Origin: Apoda limacodes
Lineage: Eukaryota > Arthropoda > Insecta > Lepidoptera > Limacodidae
Length of the DNA stretch: 64,000 nucleotides
NCBI GenBank assembly: GCA_946406115.1
Contig: OX291548.1
Span: forward strand, 6,684,373-6,748,372
Direction: 5' to 3'
A program made the position numbers and the translations under genes. Every line of letters begins with the position of its first letter. Positions within the stretch are counted from its first letter, which is position 1. This document shows, piece after piece, positions 1 through 11,740 of the stretch. Under the pieces are notes generated by a model, which was given only the letters and a program-made list of their open reading frames with translations, was not told the DNA's origin and did not search any database.

Positions 1-191
1 TATTATGAAAACCTCTTCGCCTCTTTAACACGAAAACACTTTTAGTACTGATAAAGTTTGTTTGTAACATTTCGTGGATACAGTTGTTTTATAAAATAAC
101 CCATAATTGCATGAAATGTCCTTTCTTAATAAATTAAAAAATCTAACATAAAAATATATCAGACAATTATTTATAAAAGCTTCATTTACTT
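1..191. other. AT-rich intergenic DNA
   Basis: I see no open frame of note and no repeat I can name. It borders the Helitron-like element that follows. Confidence 0.5.
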
Positions 192-501
192 ACTAGACTT
201 TGCCAGCGGCTCCGCCCGCCCTAAATTCGGTTATCGGCGTGGAACTCCTTAATTATCTCCTTAATTATACTAATAAAGTTTGCTATAGCAAGCTATAACT
301 ACATCTATTGTTCTTTAAACTATTTTATAGTTATTCCCGCGGGAACTTTTGAATTTTTCGAGATAAAAAGCCTATGTGCTATTCCAGGACCTAACCTATA
401 TGTATGCCAAATTTCATCCCGATGCGTCCAGTGATTAAAGCGTGATTAAGTCACAAACATCCATCCAGACATAAAAACTTACATTTATGATATTAGTAGG
501 A
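192..501 (-). mobile_element. Non-autonomous Helitron-like element, complete
   Basis: Read on the minus strand, the element opens at 501 with TCCTACTAATATCATAAATG and closes at 192 with GGCAAAGTCTAGT. These are the 5' and 3' ends of the short lepidopteran Helitron-like (Lep1-type) repeats. The body has the usual pieces: the 'aaatttggcata' block near 405-418, 'cccgcggga' near 336-345 and 'gccgataaccgaatttaggg' just inside the 3' end. It has no coding capacity, so it would need Rep/helicase supplied in trans. It shares its ends with the copies at 3440, 10990, 23345 and 52443. Confidence 0.8.
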
Positions 502-601
502 TGTACTGTAATTTACATTATTTTGTACATTAGTTTGTCCGTATGTATTTTCTTTGATTTATTAGTTTCAATTATGAACTGAATTAAATAAACTTTTAAT
601 G

Positions 602-1480
602 TTTTATCTTTGTTTTTTTATACCACTATGATGGCAAACAAGCTTAAGGCCTTAGATGTAGAGTGGCCACTGTAGCCTTTGGATGATTTTAGCACTTAGC
701 GCATTACACGCATATTGCCAAACCTTTAAAAACTAATTACCTCCTTTTTAGGGGCCCCATACTGTAATCCTTAGGATAACCCTCGCCAGTGAGCTTACCA
801 CAACCTACGCGTTCTAAACCCGCACTGTGGGTGACAATTTAGGTTCTAAGATATAAGGACAAAGTTCCTAGCGATGGCAAGCAGTGCGAAAAGCAAAAAT
901 CGGAATCATTACAAACAATTTCTTTTAAGGCGTTTTATTAAAACGTTTCTACCGCAGGAGGCAAACTTACACTAGGAGGCAAAGTCAATCCTTAGACTAA
1001 GCGGTTCAATACCACTTACACCAAAGTATTTAGACCCGGCCGAGGCGCGCTTTAAGTAGGTACTTTTCCCCTACTGAGTTTGGAAACGTCAAATATTCTT
1101 ACAACTCGTCTTTGAATCGAAAAGGAACTTGCTGATATTTAGGTGCAAGGCTAGAGATGACAGCAGTATCTATGTAGGGCTGGAACGAACCTGATAAAGA
1201 AGCAACCTTTGTCACAATTTAGACTTGTACTGATGTACCTTGTAGAGTACCCCAAATTTCTTGGACGACAAGTTGACCTTGTCTTTTAAATGATCTCAGA
1301 AGTGAGCGTCTCGTTGGAGATTTTAACACAAAGGATCCTGTAATAGTCTTGGAGATATTGTAGATAGTGGTCTAAGGATTGTGTCATGCACAGTGAATGG
1401 GTTTTTTCTAAGGTTGAACGCGCAGACTTTTTTCTTGATTAGAAAGAGATTAGGTTTTTTCATGCCAACAAGTTATTTAG
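602..1480 (-). pseudogene. Decayed 3' part of a LINE (same family as 39743-43386)
   Basis: The reverse complement aligns by eye with the last third of the intact LINE at 39743-43386. Around 1395-1425 it reads GCGCGTTCAACC...CCATTCACTGT, matching LINE positions near 42595-42625. Further along come the counterparts of 'GATCATTTACAAGATAAGGT' and of 'TGCTGCCATCTC', then the CTTAGTCT...GACTTTGCCTC block. It ends at about 612 with CTTGTTTGCCATCATAGTGG followed by TATAAAAAAAC, the family's 3' end. Many stops and indels interrupt every frame, and it is clearly more diverged than the copies at 26770 and 53728. The 5' boundary, near 1480 or slightly beyond, is uncertain. The plus-strand ORF at 1381-1593 is a shadow of this remnant. 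Confidence 0.75.
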
Positions 1481-2564
1481 CCGCTTTGTATCACACGGTA
1501 TCGAGGTTTGTTGTTTTTGACGTAAAGGGATATTGCCTACTAATTAAATATATTATAAAATATGTATATGTCAATATTGATCTCGTAATGTAAGTAGTGT
1601 TTTCGTAAAATACTTTGGTTGATCAAAAAAAGGAGATATTGATTAGTAACTTATTAAGTTTCAAACCATATTTTTTTCTTTCAAATCTCTCATTTCTGAT
1701 GAAATTTCCCATGAATGGGTTAAACACCCAAAGCACCTTTTTATGATGTTAAATCAGTCCAAGGTAACCGTCCAAAACAGATTTTAGTTTTTGAATTAAA
1801 GTTGAAGGTCACTGCGTATATGGTTAATGACAACCACATCTCATTCCTCATCTATCCTCCACCAATTTATAGACTTATTGACTTTTTACCAAATATTTTT
1901 TGACTACGTCTCCCAATAAACTAAGAAACATGAAATGCTTAAATATTATAAAAATCTATTTGTCGGGCCTCGTATCTAAAAAAAAAAAAAAACTGGTTGC
2001 CTGTAAAGTCGGTATACGGGCGAAAGTTTTACGTGACAACTTGTGCCTTTCACTTTTTATGTCTGTCTCTCTCGCTCTTAGGCGGGCTAACCATGCCGCG
2101 TGCCTCTCACTCGCTCTCATTGTGAGCGCATAACGTGAGCGGAGCGTAACGCAGTTTCTAGAAGTGTCACCCGGCAAACCAATTTATAAGACGTTGTCAC
2201 GTCAAAAATTCCAAATGCCACCGAGAAGTCACACGACAAACAATTCTCATATCACTAACGATGCAAAAACATCTTTGTGTTCTGTAAATGTGAACGCAAC
2301 CTGCTTACAACCTCAGACCCTTTACAATTTCATCGAAAATCAAAGTTTTATGAGTGGCTTAACATTTACTAAAAGCCGTCACTACCGCTTATGACTCCAT
2401 AAGCATTATAGTGACTGCTTTAACCACCGCTTCCATAACTTTTTCAGACGAGTGGGCCTCTTGCTTTGAAAAATGGTTTGTTTGAACAACATAAGATTAA
2501 AAATTTAATGGGGAATATTTTGATAAATCTGTAAAATTAAATTCATGACTTTAAATTAATTGAA
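1481..2564. other. Intergenic DNA with a poly(A) run and an unnamed GC-richer repeat
   Basis: A run of about twelve A lies at 1979-1991. The GC-richer block at 2050-2230 (CTCTCTCGCTCTT, CTCACTCGCTCTC, then 'agaagtgtcacccggcaaac') resembles a dispersed lepidopteran repeat, but I cannot name it. The three ORFs of about 75 residues here are low-complexity and overlap on opposite strands, so I do not call them genes. Confidence 0.45.
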
Positions 2565-3038
2565 TATATTACCAGAGACCAAAAGACAGTTGGATAAAAG
2601 CAATGGATTTTATCGGTGAATCTGCTCTAAAGACGGCGAAGTCTTATCGGCCAAAAAGGTCGTGGTTACGATTTTAAGGGATGTCAGCAAAATAATCTTC
2701 GATCACGTAACTGTTGTCCTACAGTCAGTTTTTGGACCGATTCATTAAGAAATTAAAAGAAATATGGCCCTATATAATAAAAACTGTGCTGTTTAACCAC
2801 AATAACGCACCAGAACATTCATCTGGAAATATCACGGCTTAATTGCAATTGCTTGGGGTCCACCTGGCTTTCCCAACATGAAAACATGGCACAGGGGCAA
2901 AATATATAGCTAAACCGAGAAGATCATCGTCGAGACGAAAGCCTTTTTTGAAAAGTTCGATAAATATTACTTTTAAAGTATTTCTTAAAGGGACAAGTGC
3001 TTCTACCTAAAAGGCGATTATGTAAAATATATATATAT
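2565..3038 (+). pseudogene. Decayed mariner-type transposase, C-terminal part
   Basis: Switching among the three plus frames recovers the C-terminal order of a mariner transposase. There is a 'SAPKTAKSYRP' segment near 2620-2655, then a block like the family's LFHxDNAPxHSS motif (here LFNHNNAPEHSS, near 2792-2825). A degraded 'HPxYSPDLAPSD' zone follows near 2850-2885, then an ETKAFFEKFDKYYF-like stretch near 2935-2975, and it ends in a KGDYVK sequence near 3013-3031. Several stops and frameshifts make it inactive. In the catalytic NAP motif the family aspartate is replaced by asparagine (HNNAP instead of HDNAP). The N-terminal DNA-binding half and the terminal inverted repeats were not found. 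Confidence 0.75.
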
Positions 3039-3047
3039 ATATATAAA
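3026..3047. repeat. (TA)n microsatellite
   Basis: About ten TA dinucleotides in a row lie just after the last recognisable codons of the mariner remnant. Confidence 0.9.
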
Positions 3048-3439
3048 TTTGAATCTTCTATTTTAACAAAATACTTATTGCACCACCCAATTGTTGTATT
3101 AAAGAATAGCTATATGAGCTAACACGTATTGTATGCCAAAGTTTATATTCTTGTTTAAAAAATAGTTACAAATTTCTGTGAACGTTTTTCCCAAATGTGC
3201 CCGTTTTCCCCCTTAACGTTATTTACATTCCAAAGTTTCCGGATATTCAATGATCCTTTCAACGCGCCATGTCAGTATAGATAGACCCTCACTCTGATAC
3301 CTCCTGAAACATATTACGTACGTGACATGAAATACGTGAACGACAACAACGGTCGTTGACATACTATGCAATATATCCGTCCCTTTGAGACGGTTAATAC
3401 TAGCATCGATTGAGAATATTGGCTTGAAGCTTGTTGGAA

Positions 3440-3745
3440 TCCTACTAATGTCATTAATGCGAAAGTTGATAAGTGTATAAGTATGTTTGTAACTTCTTCA
3501 CGCCACAACTACTGAACCGATTTGGATTAAATTTAGAAAGAGGATAGTTAGCCTAAATAAGCACAAAGGCTACCTTTGATGCTGTAAAATTTATAAGCTA
3601 CAGCAAAGGTTATGGTTGAGTTTAGTAATCGAAATAGTGAGTTGATCTTATACTTTTTATCCCAGTTAATCAAGAAGTTGCTGTAAAAATCCCGCACTGA
3701 AACCCGAATTTAGCGCAGACAAATCTGCGGGCTTAAGACACTAGC
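3440..3745 (+). mobile_element. Degenerate Helitron-like element
   Basis: It starts TCCTACTAATGTCATTAATG, a drifted form of the TCCTACTAATATTATAAATG head, and carries the 'tactgaaccgatttggat' body block at 3510-3528. It ends 'cccgaatttagcgcaga...gcgggcttaagacactagct', a drifted form of the family tail. The divergence suggests an older copy than those at 192 and 52443. Confidence 0.65.
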
Positions 3746-6118
3746 TTAAATCATACATGCATTATATACATTTAAAATCTGTTTTAGTAAGACCAAAACC
3801 CACAACGAAATTTCGGGCCTTTTTAGTCTACCACTATTAACTTGGCCGTAATAAAAGATATTTACAAATGTAGGTTATAAATAAAACAAATTAAAATACT
3901 GATTACTAATATTTAGTTTTGAGTTTCCTGTTGGTCCTTAGTTTTTACTTTTCAGATATAGATATTGTCGTGCTTTAATTATAAAGAATCTATCGAATTA
4001 TAAAATATAACCCGTAATATATAATATATGGCGACAGTTAAAATATAGGTAGACATCTATATCTAAATTGCAACATTTTTTCTGACCCGGTGTCTGTCGC
4101 TAGTGTCGCGTAGGTTTACAGAATTTGAATATGGTGATTGTAGTTTTGATGTTGAACCACAATGTAAGAAAAATTTACTCCACACCAATGTTGTTTTGTT
4201 TTATATTTGTTAATAATTAATTTTGTATTTCTATTATAGAGTAGAAAATGTGTTAGAAGTCAGCTTTTGGTATTATCTTCATTACTCTTCAAAGACAACA
4301 TAATCTTCAACGTCACATGTTAGTCATGGCTTCGTTGTAAGCCACACAAGACTAACTCCTGCCTTTATAATTAATCTTTAATTCCTAATGTGCACGGTGC
4401 GTATTTTGCTTTAAATTAGTCTTGTTTCATTAGCCATATAAATAAGACTATTAGCTAAATTAATTAGGTTTTAGTCATATAGGTAATTATTTCAGTATGT
4501 ATATTGTTAGAGTGACAAACTTGTAGCGTTTAATGTTTTATGTTCCGTTTGTATATTCAGTTTTGGAACTTTATTTTTCCTTATCCCACGTTACGCACTG
4601 AAGGCGCCTGGCGAATGAAAGCTTGGCAGAAAATAGAGTCTGACGCGACACCTTTGCGTGCGTTATAGCACGTTACAGCCATGCATGTACTATAGTATAG
4701 GCGATTATAACCAATAAAAAAGGAAATGTATCTTGAAAGGTTATAAATTATTATAAGCTATAAATTTATGAAGATTCTGCGTAAATAAGCTAGCGGTATG
4801 ATGATATTTGTAACTTTAGTCAAGAAAAATTGTCCCTTCTAAGAGCTTCCGTGGCTTTTTATTATTTTTTTTTATTTAATCTTATTTTGGCAATACACAT
4901 AAACTAGAATGTATGAGAAACATTGTTTTCGATGGGTTTAAATAAATTATTTTCTACTTTGGTTTTAGTATATTTATTATATCTACTTTTGTTTCTCGTT
5001 AATTCGCTCACGAGAAAAAAGGTCAACCAGGTTAAACAAGGATTAATTTTATATATTAATTTAGGATTGCATTTTATCCCTTACATCAAATTATATTACA
5101 CTCAATACACTCAACTGCTAAAACGATGACGTTTCTAAAATCCATTTAGTGCCTTTTGTTGATACCACGAGCCAAATATCCGTATTCAAGGGTATCTCAA
5201 TAAATGTCGTTTACGATAAATTTCCTTGAAAAGTCCTTATTCAGCCGATCCCTTTGTGAATCAAGCCTCAAATCTTGGTCCTCGTTAAATTACAAAGCGC
5301 CTTGCCTTTTCTCTAACTATCCTTTGTGTTTTGCGGTTTTCGATTACAATTTGTTTTGTAATAGTAATTGTTACTCATGAATACTTAAATTGCAGTAGTC
5401 TAATTAAATAAGCTATTGATCTTATCGTGTTTTTTTTTGTGCAACGATTCTTTTTTAATTTTGAATCTATTAATCTTTAAATTTTAAATCTCATTATTAT
5501 AGCATATCTCTGTCTATTTAATTTATAACACTTGTTTTAAGATTTCCCTACCTCAAAAGGAAAATAGGATCAATTTGTTATCCATCTGTGTGTCTATTTC
5601 TGTATATTTGATTGTTAAATCTCTTAAAATTGTAAAAAAATAAAGGTTTTAAATTAATGCATTAAAATTTTTTTGCCCAAAATACGGTCATTTTTGATAT
5701 TATTTGTGACAAAAATCAATCAAAACCTGTAGGGTACTTCTCTTTGACCTAGAATCATGAAATTTGACAAGAATCAAAATGTTACATCACAAATATTTTA
5801 TTTAAACAATACAAAAACTGATAATTAACGCATAAACCTACGAGACTTAATCTCATGATAGAAGAACTATGTACGGTCATTTACAATAGTCCATACATAG
5901 TGTAAAGGTTAAAATTGCGTGAAGCCATTCTGTGAATCTCGCACTCACACATTAACATTATCAGAACTGTCAATAATATTAACCTTAAGTCGACAAAATT
6001 AGCCAGTTTATTTAAACCGTTCTTATATCTTTTGGTTTCTTAACCTAACAAATTAATTAGGTGTAAACTGCAGTGTTGTTCTACATAGGTATTGTTTATT
6101 TCGCAATGTATATTACAT
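3746..6118. other. Long AT-rich stretch without recognised genes
   Basis: No ORF here looks like protein. The 68-residue plus ORF at 4923-5129 is mostly Leu, Ile, Tyr and Lys from AT-rich codons. The only recognisable item is a short relative of the 50038-50159 inverted-repeat element, listed separately. Confidence 0.5.
4071..4118 (-). repeat. Short relative of the 122-bp MITE-like element
   Basis: It contains TTTTTTCTGACCCGG followed directly by CTGTCGCTAGTGTCG. The first matches the terminal repeat and the second the reverse complement of the internal CGACACTAGCG block of the element at 50038-50159. Internal sequence is missing, so this is a deleted copy. Confidence 0.55.
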
Positions 6119-6200
6119 GCCCGGTGGTGTAGTGGTAGTGCAGGTAGGCGTTGCGACTTAAACCGGTAAGCCTATGGTTAAAATCACGCTAATTCCTTTT
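6119..6200 (+). mobile_element. tRNA-like SINE fragment
   Basis: GCCCGGTGGTGTAGTGGTAG resembles the 5' half of a tRNA with an A box (GGTGTAGTGG). The expected B box about 50 bp further is degenerate (GGTTAAAATCACG instead of GGTTCGANTCC). It is probably an old tRNA-derived SINE head rather than a functional tRNA gene. Confidence 0.5.
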
Positions 6201-6597
6201 TGAATATTTTTGTTAGGAATAACTTTTTTTTTATGTTTTGACATCTAGTTATCTCTGAAAAGGACCAGTTGATATGAGAACTTTTTGTTTTGTTTGCAAG
6301 AATTAAAACACATGCAATCAAATAAAAATGGTTTTTATTAAAATTTTATAAATCATAAATAATGTTTTTGATAAATGTCTCTTTTTTCTATATATATATT
6401 TCCTATGGTTATAGCTTAAGTATTCGTTTTCGTAATGAAAAGAAAATTGAAACTTATCCATAAGAATAAAAAAAAATACAAGTCACCATTCATTCGGTAA
6501 CGCTGCTATATTTTGAAAAACAACAAAGTAAAAAAAATTTTATGTTTAAAATATATTGAAATGTTAAATAATATCTGTAATAAAAATAGTACTTTAT

Positions 6598-6945
6598 TTT
6601 TAGGGTTCCGTACCCAAAGGGTAATTAGTGGAACCCTATTACTAAGACTCCGGCTGTATCTCATGAACCGTGATAGATAGACAGTTGAAATTTTCACAGA
6701 AGATATATTTCTGTGGCCGCTATAACAACAAATACTAAAAAACAGAATAAAATAAATATTTAAGGACGCTCCTATACAATTTTTTTGCTCGATTTTACTC
6801 GATATTGATAACGGCAACAGGTAGACGCTTAAAATATTTACGGAATATTTAGTTATATAACAAAAATTTAAGGGGGGCTCCGATACAACAAACGTGATTT
6901 TTTTGCCGTTTTTATAGATAATGGTACGAAACCCTTCGTGCGCCT
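6598..6945 (-). repeat. GGTTCCGTACC-family repeat, copy 1 (minus)
   Basis: On the plus strand it begins TTTTTAGGGTTCCGTACCC and runs through the family blocks: 'tctcatgaaccgtgatag', 'ttgaaattttcacagaaga', 'gataacggcaacaggtagac', 'gctccgatacaacaaacgtg', and 'atagataatggtacgaaacc'. The block of GGAC repeats that other copies have between the 'agactccg' and 'gctgtatctc' parts is missing. The 150-residue minus-strand ORF at 6506-6958 is an accidental reading of this repeat. Confidence 0.8.
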
Positions 6946-6984
6946 CCATTATTTTCAATTACAGCAAGCAAGAGCCGCCACATA

Positions 6985-7275
6985 GATCCGACTATATTAG
7001 AACAGATCTGTTCCTCTAATATTGTCCCAAATTTCTACACAGTGAGCCCTAATGACTCTGTAGTTCTTTCATTTCGCATGTCCCATCTTTGCACCATCAA
7101 ACTCCATAGGTTTTCTATGGACCAGCCAAAGTCATCCACCGCCACATATTAAGTGATATCCGTCTAGATTCCATATTTGGGATAACATTTTGTTCTGCAT
7201 AACGGGTTCCATTTCTGCGCCACAAATAAACCCTCCCGTTTTCAGATGATTCAAACGACTACTCATCGGTGAATA
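6985..7275 (-). pseudogene. Tc1-like transposase fragment, internally deleted
   Basis: The minus-strand reading gives FDWEHTLFTDE, then SFESSENGRVYLWRRNGTRY, and on to a GWMTL-like block that here reads WRWMTLAGP. This is the first catalytic aspartate region of Tc1-like DDE transposases. After LAGP the reading jumps to a C-terminal zone of the NxxENVWSxxxR type and ends in EIWDNIRG. The middle of the catalytic core, including the second Asp, is therefore missing. A stop sits right after FTDE. No terminal inverted repeats were found. A dead, deletion-derived copy. Confidence 0.75.
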
Positions 7276-8576
7276 AGGTGTGCTCCCAGTCAAAATCTAA
7301 ATACCCCCTTGCAAACAACAATCTATTTTGTTTATGGGTATAATTTAAAAAACGGTTTTTTAATAGAATAATGATCTTTAATATTTAACTGAATTGCGGT
7401 CCAGATAAATATTTAGAAGGCATAAAAAAACCAGGTCAGTTACTTAATAAATTTAATTTATTAGGCGTCCTCAAAAACGGCATAAGAAATGTTATTATTA
7501 ACTGTTTTATTGCAAAATCAAATACGATATGTTAAAAAATATGATCGGTAACTAAACGTACAGATTAAACAAGGTAACTAAGTTTTTATTTATTTAATAA
7601 AATTGTTTATGCTTTTCTTGCAACTGAATACTTTAAATCAAAACACATTGTTTTATTTTACAATAGCAAACAAAGTTCAGTAATTTATCAATTTAAAATC
7701 TTAATAAATCCATTAGCAAAATTAAGAACAATTCAGTTAGCTTTCGAAAGCTCAATCATCCCTCAATTAATTTTGGAAGCTTATTTGCAAATTAGAGCAG
7801 CAGTTCTACACCTGCGGCCCGCAATCCTACTAATTTAATATCGGAATATCGGTATGACCTACTTTTTATTAGACAAGGGCTTAGACTAAACGTTGGACTC
7901 TATTTTAATTACAAAACTACTTTATATCTCAATACTGTTGCATTATATGAAAAAATTGACGTTATATCCTTAATACCCCGCAACAATTCAATAGAACAAT
8001 ACTTCAAATGATAAATCAAACCTAATTGAATAGTTTTTACTCAAATAAACTTTTTAAGCAATAAAATTGTAATTTGTTATAATACTTATTATTTAAGGCT
8101 GCCACCGGACTAGTAAATTAAAAGCATAGTTTATAAATGAACCACTTATATCCTTGTTTCCTTTTTCAGTTTTTCCGCAGGTTTTTTGGCGTCTTAAGTC
8201 CATTAGTATTTACCGTTGACTAAGTAATTATTGTAATAGCAATTCCGTCTATGTGTGAAGCAAAGTATCAAGGCAACAGAAGTGGTATAATTATATGTTT
8301 TAATTCGATTCTTGTAAATAAGTTTTGATTTGTTTGTCTGGTTTTAAATACTCAGTTGATCAATAAGTGTTTGGAACCTTTACATTAAGTTTAAGGGATT
8401 CACTCTATTTTATTAGAATACGTAAACTGTTACGATATACATAAATAGATAAACATTAACGTAATATATATATAAATTCTAAACCAATAACGATAATGAT
8501 AATGATAACTATTGTATTTGTTAATTATATTAAATATATTAAGCATTATATATTTAATTATAACAACAGTAAATAT
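7276..8576. other. AT-rich intergenic DNA
   Basis: I see nothing coding in it. A short GC cluster near 7812-7822 (CTGCGGCCCGC) has a similar neighbour sequence at 37953-37965, but the similarity is too short to define a repeat. Confidence 0.45.
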
Positions 8577-8672
8577 GGTTGCCTGGTAGATAATGCCTTT
8601 GGGCATTCAGCTCGCCACACAAATGTTTATGTAGAAAGATTATTTAAATGAAATAAATAAAACTATGTTTAA
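8577..8672 (+). mobile_element. 3' tail of a non-LTR (RTE-like) element
   Basis: GGTTGCCTGGTAGATAATGC, then 'tttgggcatt...cgccac', ending in 'aaatgaaataaataaaact'. This is the form of 3' end seen on lepidopteran RTE-like LINEs and the SINEs that use them. Only the tail is present, as expected of a 5'-truncated insertion. The family name is from memory of the motif. Confidence 0.5.
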
Positions 8673-9608
8673 ATAACTAGAGGTTGTCTTAATATACTGT
8701 AAAAAATAATAAGCTTTAATATTAATTTATATTTATAAAAGCACCTACTTTGAAATAGGTGAAGGTGATGAGGTCACGTTTTCTGTAGTCTTTTTTTAAT
8801 ACATCGGATTAAACCTTGTTTTCAAATGGAGTTAAGCAACTTCAAAACTTTATTTAAGGTAAATTAGGTTAAATGTTCATTAGGTACGATAAAAAGTGGA
8901 AAAATAAATAAAATTTATAAAACCCTTTCCTCAAGTTTTTCCTATATTTCTAAAAGTTGATTAACCTAGTCAGTATCTTTTTCAAATCCTTTTTCAAATC
9001 TCTCTAAGTGTCTATTTTCCTACTTTAGATATTTTCATTTTTTGCTGACCTTAATTCAGAGAGAATCATGTTCGTACGTGGATTTTTTCACGTTCGAAAT
9101 GCCGCATGGAAAATATATGTATACATGACATATATGGCGAGACCAATTCTTTTTTTTTCGGGACTCTGAATTACATGCAAGCGCTTCGATTGCAAATGAA
9201 CTTTCGGAATATATTCTACACGGAAACAAAACGAACATACTTTTAGAATAGAATACTTTATTTATCACTCTATTATTTCAATCTTAAATCTAATCTAACA
9301 TATATTTTAAATATTTGGTATGTTTTAGGGGGACCTATTGACTTCTTTTTCGTTCTTTCAGTTGGGGTTTTTTATTTATTTATTTTTAGTCACAGCTTTT
9401 GAATGTAATTTTTTTTCTACTTGTAAATAGATGTTGTAAATAGTCAAGCGACTACTTTACCTTCAGTATTTTATATTTTCGTACGTATATTTCGTCCCTT
9501 TTTAAGCCCTTTATTCTGATAGCCAACTCGAGGGTCTTAAAAAAATTTTTTTTTAACCTGCACTAGCGCATAAAATCCTCCATTTTGACGTTTTAGAAAT
9601 TTTAATAT
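8673..9608. other. AT-rich intergenic DNA
   Basis: I see nothing coding. The 70-residue minus ORF at 9056-9268 has no domain features. Confidence 0.45.
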
Positions 9609-10720
9609 ACAGGCTGGCCCAGAAATATATGCGAATTTGAAAAAAAAAACAAATACAATTCACATACAAATTTTTATTTAAATTAAAATAAACATGTGGG
9701 AAATTCATTTTTTGAAAATAACATCATCCAGGTATGCACCATCGCGCTGCGAAAAACTCGCTGGCAAATTGCGCGGGGAAAAACTGCCATTTATTCTCGG
9801 ATATTGGTCTTTAACTGGTTAATCGTAGCTGGGTTATTGGAGTGGACTCTACTTTTCAGGTATCCCCACATATAAAAGACCGGTGGCGTTAGATCCGGAC
9901 TTCTAGGCGGCCATGCAATGTCACCTCAGTTTCCCGATATCAGTTTCCCAGCAAAGATCTCGTTTACGACCAAAATGTATTAGATGTCGCGCCATCTTGT
10001 TAAAACCATGTTGCACGATTATAGGCTTCAAATCGTTGCAGTTGCGGAAAGAAAAATGCCCTAACATGGCTATGTATCGGTCAGAATTTACAGTGACAGA
10101 TTGTCCTAGTTGATTTAAAAAAAATAGGATCCGATAATTCCGAGCGCTGATATGGCCGCCCAAACGGTTACTTTCGGCGAATGCAAAGGCTTTTGATGTT
10201 TTGCACGTGGGTTCTCTGGAGCCTAGTAACGGCAATTCTGTTTATTTACATGCCCATTTAAGTGAAAATAGGCTTCGTCGGAGAACGGAATATTGTTGAA
10301 ATCTCTGAAAGCATTTCAACATTGTTTCAACAAAAGCTCGTCATAAAATTGGATCATTTGGCTGTAATTCCTGCACAAGTTGAATTTTATATGGGTGCAA
10401 TTTCAGATCTTTCAACAAAATGCGACGCAAAGATTTTCTGGATACCACAAGTTCGGCTGATCGATTGCGAGTCGATAGAACAGGATTATGTTGAACTGAA
10501 GATTTAACTTGTTCAGTTGTGTCTTCCATTTTAGTGTTTTAGAGTCGAACCAGTAGCTTCAAAGTTTCTGACCCACGATTGAATCACACTTTCCTTTGGA
10601 CACTGATTTAGGTCATGTAATCTAAACTCACGCCAAAATAAACGCCGAACAATAAATGTTAAGGCAGAATGCTCGTTGCGCTCCGGTTAAGTGATCTATT
10701 GTGACTAAATTTCCAAGAAC
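9609..10720 (-). pseudogene. Tc1/mariner-superfamily transposase pseudogene (DUF4817/DDE type)
   Basis: On the minus strand, across frames, the domains appear in order. The N-terminal LTGAQRAF-like start is near 10690. A helix-turn-helix region ends in RKSLRRILLKDLKLHPYKIQ near 10360-10420. FSDEAYFHLNGHVNKQNCRY (first catalytic Asp) follows near 10240-10300, then KVTVWAAISALGIIG near 10145-10190. The WFxQDGAT block near 9980-10010 has its first Gln changed to a TAA stop, though the second catalytic Asp remains. WPPRSPDLTPPVFYMWGYLK near 9840-9900 has Val where the third catalytic Asp of the family stands. A terminal-repeat-like CAGGCTGGCCCAGAAATAT lies at 9612-9630; the opposite terminus appears replaced by another repeat. 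Frameshifts plus the lost catalytic residue make it dead. The ORFs at 9913-10529 are pieces of it or shadows. Confidence 0.85.
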
Positions 10721-10759
10721 CGAGCTTCATAACCCCACGACGAATCAAATGACACCTCG

Positions 10760-10872
10760 CATGTTAAAATCCGTCAAGCCGTTTAGACTGTAGGGCGTGC
10801 CAAAGAAATGGACTTACATACATACATACGCTTGATTAACATTACCCTCTTTTCTTCGGCAGTCAGGTAAAA
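10760..10872 (+). mobile_element. 3' tail of a dispersed retro-element
   Basis: It contains AAAATCCGTCAAGCCGTTT, then CATACATACATA and 'ttaacattaccctcttttct...gcagtcaggtaaaa'. The last part is repeated in diverged form at 53461-53525. It abuts the lost 5' end of the transposase pseudogene. Confidence 0.5.
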
Positions 10873-10989
10873 CGCCTTTTTTTAATCTATGAGTAACTGC
10901 TAACTAAATTTACTTACGTTGGGAATGGGAACTGAATGGTACTGAGAACGTCAATTAGATAGCATATGTCCTACCGGTCTAAAAAAACT

Positions 10990-11083
10990 AGGCGGTTTTT
11001 TTTTCTATAATTGAGGAGTTGCCGTTGAAATCCTACACCGATAATCGAATTTACGACGCGTGGAACGGCGGGTAAAAGCTAGT
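10990..11083 (+). mobile_element. Helitron-like element, 3' end only
   Basis: It contains 'ataattgaggagttgccgtt', 'cgataatcgaattta' and the terminal GGTAAAAGCTAGT at 11071-11083. The head and most of the body are missing. Confidence 0.65.
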
Positions 11084-11740
11084 TGAATATATAATAATAA
11101 AAATGTAACATAACGAGAATGTTAATAGATTCCTGAAATCATTTGTAGCTATATAACGAAAAAAAACTCAGAAAATGAGTTCACTGAAGTAATTCTCATA
11201 TCTCGGAAATGTTAAGAAGCAAAGTATTATTTTTAGTTGTAGGTTACTAGGAATTAGTAATCGTAGTCATGATATTAATAATGCTTATAAAATCAGTAGG
11301 TAACCACATCTTTAGTACCGCTCTCAATTGATCCGTCAACATCGCTAATTACATTTTTTCCACCGCGCTGAATAAACCATCGACTCGATGCTCCATTTAC
11401 TGTTTGAGTAGGGTAAAATTAAATTCCGACATACAGCGTTCTTGTCGTAAAGCAAAGCAAAAACTACATTATAAAAGTTATAGTTTTAATAGTTTATACA
11501 ATTCTATGTTTATATTGTAATTAGGACTAAAATAAGCCTATAAGATGATAATGATCTTATCATGATCATAATGATGGTAATATAAGTCTTTCAGACACTC
11601 ACGAGTATAGATAGATATACATCTATCTAATACATTAAAGTTTTGAAATACTGGTACATACATAACATCAAAGCTTTGATTATCGTATCAGCGACTAACT
11701 GTTCATTGCTGACCATAGGCTTCCTCCTTCTTTTTTAAAA
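11084..11740. other. AT-rich intergenic DNA
   Basis: I see nothing coding. Short direct motifs (ATGATCTTATCATGATCATAATGAT near 11545-11572, abbreviated here) make a weak palindromic cluster only. Confidence 0.45.

Noticed and set aside
6119..6200. Possible tRNA-Gly gene
   Set aside because: The B box is degenerate and the 3' half does not pair with the 5' half.
6506..6958. A 150-codon minus-strand ORF
   Set aside because: Most of it is a reading of a GGTTCCGTACC-family repeat; similar peptides (HEGFRTIIYKNGKK) appear at 28393 from another copy.
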